This document shows positions 39,663-52,006 of a DNA stretch of 64,000 nt, piece by piece (positions within the stretch are counted from its first letter, which is position 1; each line of letters begins with the position of its first letter). Origin of the DNA: Tiliqua scincoides (lineage: Eukaryota; Chordata; Lepidosauria; Squamata; Scincidae). The translations under genes and the position numbers were made by a program. The notes under the pieces are model-generated. The model searched no databases and had not been told where the DNA came from. It saw nothing but the letters and a program-made list of their open reading frames with translations. The stretch lies in NCBI RefSeq assembly GCF_035046505.1, contig NC_089823.1, forward strand, positions 36,070,388 through 36,134,387, given 5' to 3'.

Positions 39663-40490
39663 CCTGAAGGCTCAGGTGGACAAATGCAGGTGGTGGCACC
39701 TCTGCTCCAGCTGCAGCTGCAGCCAACCAGAGGTGCCTGCGGTCTGAAGCCCATCACAAACACACACACAGGCACCCACCTTACAACGTGCCAGTGGGCC
39801 CCAATCCTCCCTCGGCCCTGTGGCTTCCCCTTCAAGCTTGTCTGGGCACTCGCACATGCCTAATGAATGTGATTCAAGCTTGAGCATACCATTTTCTCCC
39901 CTGCTGCCACACCACTTCCAACTCCCTTCCTCCATGTTCTCTGACCAGCTGCAGTCCCAATTCCTGGGGAAAGCACATCCAGAACCCAGAGGCCCCCCTC
40001 CAGCCAGCGATGCCTTTGGGATCATCCTTCTCCTCTTCATTACTCCCACTCCTCTTCCTCAGCCTCACCCCCTCCCCAAAGGGTCTTCCCTGACTCCTGA
40101 AAAACTGGGCTGCCAGGGCTCACCTGAAGGCGTGGGGTCGAGGAGGAATGGAGGTGGTGGCATAGCACTTCTTCTCTAGATGCAGCTGCAGCACGAGGCT
40201 GCAGAAATGCACACACCTTGCAGTACGCCTGCGCTTCGCTTTCTTGCTTGTCTGGGCGCTCATACACAAGGAGGGAGGGAGTTGGAGGCGGAGGGACAGG
40301 CAGGAGAGGTGAGAAACAGTCTGCTCTGATTGGTTCTAATCGACTCTGATATGCTCTGATTGGCTGCTGGTGCTGCAGAGGCTTTTTTCCTTCCTGGAAA
40401 GCAGGAGTGTGTTTTTTCTTTCTTTTCACCAGAGAGGACATGAACCATCTGGTGGGGTCCACAGACCACAGGTTGGGAACCCTAACTCTA
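39663..40490. repeat. GC-rich repeat, diverged duplicate of the hairpin flank
   Basis: The order CTCCCACTC..CCTCTTCC, GGGTCTTCCCTGACTCCTG, GCTCACCTGAAGG, GGTGGTGGCA, GATGCAGCTGCAG (40040-40200) repeats, at lower identity, that of 39570-39720. The end at 40456-40490 (CCACAGGTTGGGAACCCTA) looks like a hAT right terminus. Confidence 0.5.
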
Positions 40491-41774
40491 GGGCCTCAAA
40501 AAAGTTTGCTACAGTGTTACCTTGGAGTAAAACCTAATAACTGCAGTAGGATTACTTTTGAGTAAGCATAGGACTGCATAGATGCAGAGGGGGGTTGTCA
40601 CAGAATCCTGGGCAGCATACCTTCAGTGGCAGAAATGCTGCCTCCACCATGACTGCTGGGGCCCTACCCTCCCTATTTTGAAGGATATTCTGAGGCCTAG
40701 GAAAGCCACACATGGCCTAGGCTAGCACACCTTCTGGCTATGCTGCTGCATACATGCAGGGTTGAATACAACCCACTGATTGCAATGGGAGTTATATTGA
40801 AGTGTTATCTGCACACATTGTGATTCATCAAGCTAAACAAAACCAACAAAGAGCCCAATCCTATCAAATTTTCGAGTACTGATGCAGCCTGCATCTTGAA
40901 GTGGGGGAACAGTCATGGAGGCCTCCTCAAGGTAAGGGAACATTTTCCTCCCCTTACCTTGAGGTTACCTTGAGGTTGCATTACAAGAGGATTGGGGCTG
41001 AAAAATTTGATAGGATTGGGCCCAAAGTGATGCATTTTGGCCCAGCAGGCCAAGCTCCCTTTTTACTAACATTTCTTGGTAGGCAAGGACAACAGAAAGC
41101 TTATTGAATCCCTGGTTGGCCTCCATACATTGTTGATGGGTTGCCAGATTGGAACCTGGAAAGTCACACTGTACCTTTAAATTCCCAGCAGGTGGGAACT
41201 TAACTGGGCAATGGCACTGTCTTTCACCTGGTTGGTTGGTCTTTCCTGCCTTCTGTAGTACACAATGCAGCAGATGGTGGAGGGAGGCAGAAAGAGCAAG
41301 GGGTAGAAACAGATAAAAGGAGGTGCAGCAACTGTAGCTGCTTCTGAGTTGTCTGTTTCATCTGGTAATGTAAAGGTGTCTCATAAGTAAAATTTTGTAA
41401 TTGACTTTTTAGTTTCAGCAAAAATATTACCTTATGATTTTTTTTCCATTCTAATTTAAAAGTATAGCATCATTACCAGAGTTGCAATCCTAGTAATCTT
41501 ACTAGTGGATTATAAACTGTTTTATCCTGGGTAAACATGTTTAGGATCAGAGTGCACCAAAGGGGCTTAACTGTGTAGTGGATTATACCACTCATTATAA
41601 AAGCATTTCTAATGTTGCTTTTCTGTAAAAACCTATCAGATTTTTGTTCTCTGAAGATAATGAATATGAAAAAAATGCGTATCTGGTGATTGCTGGTTTG
41701 TCCAGCAGACCAACTTGGAAACAAAACAAACAGGTAGTTGTTGATATTGACATTACTGAATCTGGGTCACTCAC
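40491..41774. other. Intergenic/LNP1 5' intron DNA, no gene recognised
   Basis: It contains an AATCC/GAGTAA-type repeat remnant near 40515-40575 and small duplications (ACCTTGAGGTT). Nothing else is recognisable. Confidence 0.4.
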
Positions 41775-42086
41775 CTGAAATGGTGCTTCTGTTTGTTTGG
41801 CTGCAGCAATCAGTGGAGGGAGAGGATGGCTTTTTCCTGCTATTTTGTTGCCTGAAAGGTTCAATGGAGGGAGAAAAGTAGGATTTGTCATTGGGCAAGA
41901 TGATGATGCATGTTTGCTTAAACTTCTGATTGGATGGGAGGGAGCAGCTGCTGTGATTGAGGAAGGTGCTAGTCTTGCTGGTATTTTCACTGGTGGAAGA
42001 TGCACATTGACCATTGATGGTTTTCCTGGTGGTCTCAAAGGTGGAAGAGAAAAATCTGCTGTCGCATAGTCACCTGAGAAGCTCTC
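41775..42086 (-). CDS. Candidate orphan exon: proline-rich 104-codon open frame between splice sites
   Basis: On the minus strand the acceptor TTTTCTTAG precedes 42086. A 312-bp stretch stays open in phase 0 for 104 codons and ends CAG before a GTGAGT donor (41774-41769). The frame begins ESFSGDYATADF and carries LPPLRPPGKPSMVNVHLPP, ITAAAPSHPIRSL and LPPLIAAAKQTEAPFQ. In this frame a stop codon overlaps the acceptor, so the frame is open only within the proposed exon. It resembles a Pro-rich cytoplasmic tail, but I do not recognise the family and found no partner exons. The opposite-strand frame lacks such borders. It could be a real minus-strand exon, an alternative exon or chance. Confidence 0.35.
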
Positions 42087-43370
42087 CTAAGAAAAATATT
42101 AAAAACTCATTTTTTATGTTGAATACTCAGTGAAATTTCTCCCCCCCCCCCTGTGAAAATTTGGGTGTTATTTACAACTGAAAACAAAAATAGAAATACT
42201 AACCATGGATAGACAATTAGTTTCTCTTTTTTTTACATTGCTTAAGGTAGTAGTTCTCATTGTATTTTATGGCAATGAATTCCACCAATTAACTATGCAC
42301 TGGTGGAAAAAATGCAGTGTTTTGCTTGTCCGAAACATCCTACCAATGCTTTCTTTGATGACCCTAAATTCTTGTCTGATAGGTTGAAATGGGGAAACAG
42401 TCTGTTGAGCTGAAGTGGGGAAACAGTCTTATGTACATTTTTATGATTTCTTCCACTACAGAACACAAAGATAAATAGTTTGTAAATGTCTGACTGTGTA
42501 TTTTGTTAGAGGTCAAATGTTTGTGTTTGCTGTTTGCAGTTTGGCCCTGATGATTTTACCAGAAAGAACTTAGATGCCCTTTAAGACAGAGTCATTTTAG
42601 TGCTGACTGGATCTTGCAGAGTATTTGTAATTGGGGCTTGCTCCTAGATCAATCTGGGGAATATTTCTACGTGACCGTCATTTACAAAGATCAGTTGATG
42701 TGCATCGGGACACACTGATTATTAAAAAGAAAAACGTAAACACGCGTGGCAAGCAGAAACCAAGTCTGCTGTTTCCTGCAGATCTAGGATGCAATTACTA
42801 GGCATTCTTAGCTAATCGAAATGCTAGAATGTTCTTGCAAAGAGAGCCTCTCTCTGCAGGTGAAATGTACAATCCAATATTAAAAGAGACACTGGAACAA
42901 AAGTTATTTATTTCCTAAAGTCAGTTAAGATCTGTACTGTGCTAGTTCCTGGACAGGGTCAATACATGGATTCTGCTCTTCTAAATTGCAAGCCAGATCC
43001 AAATCACAACCTGAACCTTCCAGGCATGTTATTGTGGGCAATTCTCCATTGATATTGACAGTTGGTGCACTCAGCAGCAAGGATATGAACTAGGCAACCC
43101 ATTTCTCTTGTTACCCTGCAGGGTGTGTGACATTGGGAATTTCTGTAATGGAAAGGTTTGAAACAAGTAACCATTTTTAAAATAGATTACCAGGGTTCAA
43201 CTTGTACATATATAGACAAGAGCAAGGACAGCACTAGCTTAATATATTCAATTGTAGTTTTTTCCATTTGAAAAAGGCAGTTTTTCTGCACTATTTCTTC
43301 ATTTACTAGAACTTTTGCGTGGTCCTTGAATTCAGCAGTGCTGTTTCACATACATATTTCCCATCTGTAC
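42087..43370. other. 5' side of LNP1 coding exon 1
   Basis: No repeat or gene recognised. It probably includes intron and 5' UTR of LNP1. A TTTACTAG at about 43302-43309 is a possible acceptor for the exon with the start codon. Confidence 0.4.
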
Positions 43371-43520
43371 ATGGACTATGAAGAGGATGATGATACCTCC
43401 TTTGCAAAATGGATGAGTAGTTTCTGGGGACACAATGTGGCAGATGAAAATGAAAGAGAGAGGAGAGCCTACAGGAAATGGCAGACAAGATCAATTGGTG
43501 AAAGGAGAGCCTCCCTACCG
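43371..43520 (+). CDS. LNP1: LNP1 coding exon 1
   Basis: 150 bp, 50 codons. An acidic start is followed by the FAKWMSSFWGH signature, then an Arg-rich stretch ending RRASLP before the GTAAGA donor. Confidence 0.93.
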
Positions 43521-46500
43521 GTAAGATTATGAGTAGAGGAATGTGAAAAGAAAGGGGAAAAAATGGGGATGAGCGGGGAGAGTTTTTGAGAAAGAACTGT
43601 ATAAATGGTGACCTGCATACTATGACTGAATATTTGCTGTTGTGCCGTTTTCCATCATATGCATAGCAAGTTATGAATAATCCATATTAGATCAAAATGA
43701 CTATGTGCAGAGTGTGTCCACTATGCACCCCACTAGGAAGACAAGATAATGATACTGCTCATTTAGAATTGTTAAAAAATATATTCATTTTGCAAAGATC
43801 CAGCTATTTCTGTAAGCGTTAAAAAATTTTTATTGAGCTGGATGGTTTTTTGTGGTCTCCAGGTGGTCTTAATGTCTGGCTTTGGTTTATTTTCCACATT
43901 TTGCTTGATATAATTTAACAGGACAGTAAATAATCACTTTGCTGAACTGAGCAAGATCCAGCCCATCAAAATGGAGTCCTTTTCTGAATCAACTGGACTC
44001 TGACTATGGTTATCCCAGCACCGGTTATGTTAAGTCTTAATTGCTGTAATGTGCTTTACTTGGGGCTGCCTTTGAAGACCGCTTAGAAACTTCAGTTAGT
44101 ACAGTATGTTGTTGTGGGAGGTCTGATCAGTGCCAGGTAATTTCACTACCTATGAAGTCATACTGCTGTTGTATCTGCTGCACTGGTTGCTGGTCCATTT
44201 GAGTGCAATTGAAAGTGCTGCTTGTTTAGGGCTTGAAATAGCTTAGGGCCAGGATACCTGAAAAATGCATCCCAGTGATGAAATGGCCCATCTCAAGGTC
44301 AGTTGGGGTTGGTCCTATATGTTATTGCTAGGCAATAAAGTCTAATGTGCTGCTGCTAAGCAAGGTTTGGAATTCACTGTGCTGGTATGTAGAATTCTCC
44401 CACTGCTATTATTCCAATGGCAGTCGAAAACCATTTTCTCTGATCTATGAGGTTTTGGGGTGGAGCGCGTGTGTGCGCGTTCTGCCGTCATGGGGTTGCC
44501 TTTTGCTATTTGTTTCTATTTATGCTGCTTTCATGATTTGTTATAACCAATTGTTATGGTTTAATTAGGTATTGTTCGTTTTAAGTTGTAGGCCACCCTG
44601 AGTGCCTTCCACTGAGAGGAAAAAAGCAGAATAAAAATATTTTAAATCAATAACATTCCCAGATATCCTTGGGAGCTTAAAAGAATCTGCATCCATTATT
44701 CAGAGGAATACTTCCTCTGAACATGGAAGTTCTACTGAGTTTTCATGGTCTTTCAAATGGACAGTAAAATGGCAGGAGGAAACTGCCAAATTCTTTATAT
44801 CTAAAGCCACTCTTACTACTAGATCATGTTTTGTCCAAACATTTGCCCTCAGTTCCTTAATTTCCATTCCCAGTGTTTTTACTTGTACCATAGATGGTGT
44901 TATGTATGGTATTTCTCTATACTGTATCCATCCATAAACCTTTATTGGCATTAAACCTATACTGTATCTATGGAGCAATTGTTATCTTTATAAATAGCTA
45001 TTAAAATCTTAAGAAATTTGTTTTTGGCTTCTTTTAACTAATTTTATGGTCTGTTTTCATATGTTCATAGTACTCGTGTGTAGTGGATTCAATTTATCGC
45101 CAGCTCTTTGCAAGAACTCCCATGAATTTTATGGCCTCCATCAATATATACAATATATAACTCTCAGTGTAATATAGCAAAGCCACAATCAAATTGTTAT
45201 AGATCCTGTACTTCCATACATTCTCAGATGTCAACAGAGTTGCCTGCAAAGTGAGAAAGCACGCATATATTCATTGTACCAATTTTTGAGTAAAACCCTG
45301 CCACCACTTAAAAAATATATTGAGCTTCAAGTAACTAAAAACAACCAAGCACAAATAACCTGGATTTTATATAAATTCTAAGCACCCTTTATTTTAACAG
45401 TCTGGCTTTTTCAAACTCCGGCGGCTGCCCCAGCCCCATAGGATGCAGCAGCAGCCATTTCAGTACTGCTGCTCCTTATAGTGGCCCCATGGCATAGGAC
45501 TGGGCTGTTAAAGCCTTACTGGGGCAAAAATCTGCTTGCTTATACAGATTACTATAAGCCTACAAGTTTATAGTGCCTTGTAGGCTGTCTTCCAGTACTT
45601 GGAACACTTGAAAAAACTCAAACAAGATCAACAGGAAGCAAAGTTAATGCTTTACAAAGCGCTATATGCCTGTAGGCTTATAGCAATCTGTATAAGCAAG
45701 CAGATTTTCACACCAGTGAGGCTTTAAAAGACGTTAATGGGCGCAATGGGGGGTGTCCCTGTATCAGCAGATAATTGAAACAGCAAATACAGAATCCGTG
45801 GATACGGTTGCCCACCTGCATGCTTAAACAAAAGAAGCATTTATGGAAAGAACCCAGAAAAAGACATACTGTTCAAACATTAAAAAATAAAAAACTCAAA
45901 TTCTACTTGCCTATGAATGTAATAGCACTTCCCAAACTCCTACAAGGAAGTTGGGAGTGCTGTAAGTGTGAGCAGGGGAGGGGGGAAGGCAGCAACGTGA
46001 TGCCCAGGATCGCACTGCTGCCGGGGGGCAAGGAGGGGGTTTTGCCAGCTTACCAGATGGAATGCTGGCCTCCTGGAGGTGTGGGGAGCCCTGCAGATGC
46101 TTCTGCAGGGCTTCCCAAGCCACTGTAATAGTAAAAAAAAAACTTGATTAAAAACCACTTCCTGTTCTCAATTTAAAACTGGAGGTGACTTTCTCCCCGT
46201 CTTTCCCTCTACCTGGAGCTTGGTGTGCACCTTCACTCCTCCACACTGCTCCTGTTTTGAATGAACAGGAACTCAGCATGCTGGGAGTGTGGATTGGCAG
46301 CCTGTGGATTTCCAGCATGATCAGTTCCTGTTCATTTGAAACCAGAATGATATAGAGAAGGGAAGTCCACTTGGTGCTTCATAAGAACTGGGCACAGGGC
46401 CTACCCAAGTCAACCTGCTCCTTCCCTATCTGGTGGTAACTGCCCCTTATCTAGTGATGGACCAGCCTCTTCCTATCCAGGGAAGGAAGATGACTCATGG

Positions 46501-49500
46501 AGGTGGGTGCCCCTGCCAATCTGCTACCTGAGGCACCTGCCTCAATTGGCCTCATGGATGGGTCAGCCCTGACCAGGTGGGTAGGAAGAGGCAATCTGGA
46601 GCTGCAGCAGCTTTTTCTTCTTCTTCCCATCTGGGGCAGGAATGTAGGGAGAAGGAGACTGCTGCTTTGAGCTTGAAGAAGATAAGACTGGTAGGCCAGA
46701 GAGGGTGATAGACAGACAGGCTGGGAGCTTATCAGTTTCCCATCCCTCCAATTTTGCTGCTCCACATATCAGTTTTAAGTCACTTTAAGACATGTCATCT
46801 TTAAGACAGTCCAGTCTGAAGATATAGTTTAATTAGCTATTGACAGTGGTTGAACAAATAAAAAGTATTTTGAGCAAAAGCCATATTTGCATAGAAGCCA
46901 ATAACTCAGGCATTTAGATTTGGGCTGATACTTTTAAAGCTTACATTGAATGAAGGAGTGGTTCTGGGACAGGAAATATGGCTCCCCTTTGAATTCAAAT
47001 GTTTGTTAAAATGGCATATTTCTACAATTGTTTTCACAACTCCTCTAAAGAACAATAATGAATATACCTTTATATTGAATCTCTTGACTGACAGAAGTAA
47101 AAAAAAGTGAACAAGATGGTAAAATAATGGTTTTATGTGGAGCTGAAATGGCTTTATGATAGCTACCTGTGGATCAAACACTAATAGCAGTATCAAAATC
47201 AGGACATTTTTGCAGCACAGACAAAAGACAGATGCCCCTCTTCTGTTGCAGGGGATGTCAAAGAAGCAATGGTTTGGTACAGTGGTCGTATCTATATTAG
47301 CAGAACAAAAATATTTTATGGGCTCTTGAGAGGATATTTATTTTAGAAATATTGCTAACCTGTTAGTTTAAGCTTGATATTTCACTGTTGTTTTTAGGAG
47401 ACTTTTACTTTAAAGGAAAAAGTTTCATTTTAGAAACCCATCTCTTCACTGGAAACTGAAATTGTAGTTCTGAAGAAGTTTAATTACAAAGACAAGGACA
47501 CAGTAGGAGACATATTAGTCTTCTGATTCCCTAGGCCAGTGCTTCTCACACATTTAGCACCGGGACCCACTTTTTAGAATGAGAATCTGTTGGGACCCCC
47601 TGAAAGTGATGTTATGATCGGAAGTGACATCATTAAGCAGGAAAATTTTTAACAATCCTAGGCTGTAATCCTGTCCACACTTACCCAGGAGTAAATCCCA
47701 TTTACTATCATTGTTAAAAGAATGTACATAGTAGTAGCTTGTTAAAAGTACAGGTCTGTAACATTTCCCCAAATGCAGTCACATACCATGGTAGCATCAA
47801 GTCTAATGTATTAAGAATAAAATATTGAACTGAATGAGGACTCACCTGAAATTGGCTTACAACACACCTAGTGGGTCCTAACCCACAGTTTGAGAAACAC
47901 TGCCCTAGGCTATTGATCAAAATGAATGGTCAGATACAAGGAAGCAGCAGAAGGAGCTGCCACTGAGAACATGGCACTCTGATGTTCTTGGTTCTGTCTT
48001 CAAAACCACAGAGCCTAGCCAAAAGATTAATAACGTATACTTTGTCTACTATGCTTTCAATGGATTACTGTACTATACATATCTCCAGAATGTCCTGGTT
48101 GGGTTATTCATGAAGTAGGTTCTGCTTAACAAAGAAGGAACAGGTAGCAAAGTTGTAAACAGTGAGGAAGATTGAAACATCCTGTTGTTTCTTCAGCACA
48201 ACCGTTTTGAACACTGTTGCTCTGTGCCAACCAGCATATTTTCTTGCTTTCTCTTGGCCTCTAATTTTTCATTTGACTTGCAGTAAGGTAGAATAAAATA
48301 GGCAACATTTAAGTCAATATCCCCACTTTGCTGTCTCCATCTACTTATTTTCTTTGTTTGCTTTTTCCCCTAGTCTTCCCTCAATCCAGCACTTTTATTT
48401 GTATGAAGTGAAAAATGCTCTTTCATTGGGGGGGGGGGAGGCATTATCCACATTGAGGATAATGCCCCCAATATGTCCAAGGACAAAGTGATGGGGGACA
48501 GTACTGAAAGAAATATTAAGATTCAGTTTATCATTCTACCCCAAATACATGGTTATTTCTGGTAAATGCAAGCACTAGGATTCCTGGGTTAATGTAAGTA
48601 GCTAGCAATAGGGACTATATTTCTAGATAGATGTATTTAGGGAGTTAATCTTGTTGTTTTTGCTCTTTTTCACCTGTGATTGTAGTTTGTGTACTTTGCT
48701 CTTGAGTAGCATTCCAGTTCCCACAGCTGGATGTTTCTGGTTATTGTATCCATTTGGTCAAACATTTTCTTACTGTCCATCCAGCTGAGTTCAAGCATTT
48801 TCCATTAGCCTGCTTGTACTTTTTTCTACCTTGCTTCCTCATTTTGTTTAATCCTTTTTCTTTTGAATTTTTAATAAACTAGTTATATTTTGACTCCTTG
48901 CCTGCCTAGTAAATGGGTAATTCCGTAGGTTGTCATATGTGATCGCTTGCAGGCACTACTATGGTTTTGATTTCTGTGCTGTCCTGAGAGGGATTTTTTT
49001 TTTCAGGATGACCCTCCTCTGCCTGGTTTCTATAGCATGGGATGGTGGCAACAGGTAGAACTATCAGTTTCCTGCCATTCAGCTGCCGATCCAGTAAAAA
49101 GAGAATGGAGAGAAGTGTATGGTTGCTAATCACTAGGTGCTGCTTCCCTCAGCCTGCTCCCAGTAACTTCCCTGACAGTGTTTCTATTCTAAAATGATTG
49201 ATGAATTTAAAAAACTGTTTTGATAAGCTTGATCTGTTTTATGGATTGTCCCACAGCATGTAGTACTAAACAAAATGCTGTAGAAACTCTTGAAGCATGT
49301 TTGACACATGGCTTGAAACATATTTGTGAGTTACTCCATGGCATAGAGTTGATAGGTTAAAAGAGAATTCATGAAGAGTACTTTACTTGTGATAGATTTG
49401 TTGAATAAAAGTTAATTCTTTTTTCAGGCCAAGCTTTCTTCCATCCACATGACAAGGCTTCATGCTTCTACAAAGACCCCCTCATCAGGCCACCTGAAGA

Positions 49501-51295
49501 GTTGCAAAGAATTGCAAAAAGACCAAGATACAAAATGCCATTGTCATATGAAGGCATGCAAAAAATCCTCAAATGGTAATTCTTCCCAGGGGACAAGTGG
49601 ACCAAAGTGTCATTCAGACTCCATCCCGGAGTTTTCAGAATCATTTCAGAGGCAACTGCATTTCAAAAACAAGCGTTCAGTTTCTTTGGTAAGTAACAAT
49701 TTTAAGTGGTATAAAACACATGGCATAAAACTGTAGATGTCAAATTAATGTTTGTGTGTGCTAAACTGGTTCCAAGTAGTGCTGTGGATTTAGTGCGAAA
49801 TGTGTTTAAAACAGCCATTGCTTATGTAGTGCAGTCAGTTATATCACTCTCCGTTGGATAATTGTCTGAAAAAATTAGTTGGTCAAACTCAACCATGACA
49901 GCTAGCTATGAATGACTTCTTCAGATATCCAACGAGTTTTTTTTTCTTACCTGTAGGATAATATAGCTCTGATAACTTGTTTGTAATATTGAAATATCCA
50001 CAGATTTAATGGACTTCAATTTGACAGACTCTAGAAATACAGGAATACCTTAGACTTTCATCTAGTTAGGGACTTGAGAATGGACGAAAGTAAAAAATGC
50101 ACACATTTCAAAGCATAGCCTAGTCTATTGAATCCTATAAAAAGCGAAACTGAGCAACACATGCACGTTTACTTGTGATGAGTGAATGTGCCTTAGCTCT
50201 TTCTTTATGGAGAGCAGCTAGGCAGTTTGGAAACACATGACCACCCAGAAACATGGAGCTCAACGAATGCCTCCACCATAGTAAAAAAGATAAAGCTTGA
50301 GTTGCTGTGAAACATTTTTCTCATAAAGCTCAGTGGGTTTGGGGGGAAAACCCACATACATATTTAGGCTATCTGTGCTAAGGAGCAACATATTTGCAGA
50401 AAAAGAAGCAATTTTTCAGAAATCCCTCCTGTACAACCTTCAAACAAACACCATTATGGAGAGCAGCCTGCCTGCCTAGTAAACAGGCCAGATGGTTGAG
50501 AAAAAGATGGAGTCCTTCCTTTCCCCAAATCTCATCTTCAGAGCTTTTCTCCATTGCCATATCCTTCCACTTGCTCTCTGTCCAGTCCTGTTTGGGACTA
50601 AGGCTGGTTGGGGCAACCAAGTGGTATGAATGAAGGTAAGACAAAGGAGTCATGGGGTGCTCCAGTTAGCTGTACTGTCCTGTGCTTCACCCTGCCCCTC
50701 TCTCCTTTCCTACCTGGCTGCTTCCCTAAGTAGCTCAGCAGATGAGAGAGCGAGGAAGATAGTGGTAGTGGAGTCCACACCTGCCAATGCATATGCAAGA
50801 GTTCACACACCCCCAGCCCCGGGTGGGCAGCTTAAAGTTTGCAGGAGTGGTGGCTCTCTGACCCAATTTAGACATGAAGGATCTGCACCTGTCTGAACTA
50901 CTAATGCTTTCTTTTCCACAGAGTCCTTTCTGTTGGTGATCAGTTCCCTTGCATGCTTAGAAAAATAATGCTTAGAAAATACCAATATAGTTTGACTCAC
51001 AAATATGATCAACTTGTAGTAAGACTGATATGGAAGAGGTAGATAATTTCATTTTTATTCCATTTTCTTGAGATAAATTGTGGCCCTTGTTACAGGTGGG
51101 GGTGGGATTTAATTTTAACTGTCTGCATATTTTGTCTTTCAGGAACCTGAAGGAATGAAAGAAAGGCAAGAAAGAGAGAAACTGCATATTCCTCGGGGTA
51201 GGTCTCATAAGAAGATGGAAGAAAAGAAGGAGCCAAAGAGAAAGCAAGAAGAAGGAGAACACAGTGTGAAGCTCCCAACCGGAAAACATAGTTAA
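43371..51295 (+). CDS. LNP1: LNP1 (leukemia NUP98 fusion partner 1 homologue), complete coding region in three exons
   Basis: LNP1 is a small vertebrate protein of unknown normal role, known as a NUP98 fusion partner in leukemia. Coding exons 43371-43520, 49428-49688 and 51143-51295 are all phase 0 with GT/AG borders and give 187 residues (178 in human). The N terminus MDYEEDDDTSFAKWMSSFWG matches human MEHKDDDDDDVSFAKWMSSF. The second strong block is FSESFQRQLHFKNKRSVSL (human FSESFERQLCFRTKRSASL). The last exon is highly charged (KERQEREKLHIPRGRSHKK). The region between is poorly conserved and Ser/Lys/Cys-rich. No membrane segment or enzyme motif is visible. The start is the first ATG of the conserved frame. 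Confidence 0.94.
43985..44655 (+). mobile_element. L2-type LINE remnant in LNP1 intron
   Basis: ATTGCTGTAATGTGCTTTAC, GGGGCTGCCTTTGAAGAC and AACTTCAGTTAGTACAGTAT follow the L2 ORF2 pattern (YCN.LY.GLPLKT..KLQLVQ). The 3' end GTAGGCCACCCTGAGTGCC with an AATAAAAATA tail fits. It is an old copy with many stops. Confidence 0.7.
44656..45510. other. LNP1: LNP1 intron, nothing recognised
   Basis: AT-rich intronic sequence without a clear element. Confidence 0.4.
45511..45726. repeat. Inverted repeat, arms of about 64 bp
   Basis: AAGCCTTACTGGGGCAAAAA and following bases (45511-45574) pair with 45661-45726. The shared core AATCTGCTTGCTTATACAGA is exact, followed by CTATAAGCCTACA. The loop is about 86 bases. 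Confidence 0.8.
45727..47536. other. LNP1: LNP1 intron, mixed remnants
   Basis: At 45757-45815 a MITE-like end (CCGTGGATACGGTTGCCC) is visible. The rest is unassigned. The frames at 45775-46158 and 46451-46765 show no domain or splice support. Confidence 0.35.
47537..47902. mobile_element. hAT-like MITE, family A, copy 2, with perfect target duplication
   Basis: The ends CAGTGCTTCTCACACATTTA and GTTTGAGAAACACTG are inverted. CCCTAGGC flanks both sides (47529-47536 and 47903-47910). The interior matches 19385-19742. A short AATCC/GAGTAAATCCC repeat piece sits inside at about 47660-47705. Confidence 0.92.
47911..49427. other. LNP1: LNP1 intron, nothing recognised
   Basis: It contains a poly-G run at about 48427-48439 and otherwise unassigned sequence. 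Confidence 0.4.
49428..49688 (+). CDS. LNP1: LNP1 coding exon 2
   Basis: 261 bp, 87 codons, after TTTTTTCAG. Only its end (IPEFSESFQRQLHFKNKRSV) is clearly conserved with human. The donor is GTAAGT. Confidence 0.92.
49689..51142. other. LNP1: LNP1 last intron
   Basis: About 50037-50340 is a probable pogo-like remnant (CAGGAATACCTTAGACTTTC at its left). No coding content. Confidence 0.35.
51143..51295 (+). CDS. LNP1: LNP1 coding exon 3 with stop codon
   Basis: 153 bp after TGTCTTTCAG. It encodes EPEGMKERQEREKLHI and a Lys/Glu-rich tail ending PTGKHS, with TAA at 51293-51295. Confidence 0.92.
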   Translation, partial: EPEGMKERQEREKLHIPRGRSHKKMEEKKEPKRKQEEGEHSVKLPTGKHS

Positions 51296-51446
51296 TAATT
51301 CTATCATACAAGCACGAAGAGCTAATGTAATTAAATTATTATAGATTGACTTTTTTATTCAAACAGTTTGAGACAAATACTGAAATTTAGGTTTTGTTCC
51401 AGGATGGTAGATGTTAGCCAAAGTAGAACCAGGCCATAACCATTAA

Positions 51447-51452
51447 AATAAA
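51447..51452 (+). terminator. LNP1: AATAAA, candidate LNP1 poly(A) signal
   Basis: This is a canonical hexamer 152 bases after the LNP1 stop in otherwise unique AT-rich DNA. It would give a short 3' UTR. Confidence 0.5.
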
Positions 51453-52006
51453 CATAATTATTCATTTGAAATTTTTTGGTTTGGCCTGTTGATATTTAAA
51501 TGTGATTCATTAGTTTTTATCAAAACCAAAGTGAGCAGTTAAGTCAGATATAACTGCTCAGAGAGGGAGGGGGGCCTGTGTGCATGTATTAAAAAATAAA
51601 TAGAATAATCCATGATTCTTCAAAGTCATGGGAAAGTAGATTTGGATAAAACCGGAATCTTAGACAAAGCTTAATGGCAAGCTTGTAAGAGAGAAAACCT
51701 CACCATACTAACACATCTGCACAGTTTCGTCCTTAGACTATTTCAGAGATAACAGAATAGTAGAACCAGTATATGCAAACATATACCAGTATATGCAAAA
51801 AAGCTGGATTTTCTCTTGGATACCATGTCAAACCATGGTGATTCTTTTCTGTTGCTTGTGTAAGTAACACACTTCTGATTTAAGTTATCTATATAAATAT
51901 TTAATATTTATTAAATATAATGTTAAATAATACCCCAGTATAAATAAAAACATTATATTTTAAAGTATTGCAAAATTGGAATCACAAGTTTGCTGAATTC
52001 ATCTAA

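Noticed and set aside
39525-40462. Frames of 112-140 codons around 39.5-40.5 kb
   Set aside because: They run through a hairpin and its diverged duplicate. The residue pattern is repeat-driven and no splice logic is seen.
41797-42069. Plus-strand 90-codon frame (MAAAISGGRG...)
   Set aside because: It overlaps the minus-strand candidate exon, is Gly-rich as expected for the complement of Pro codons, and lacks splice or start context.
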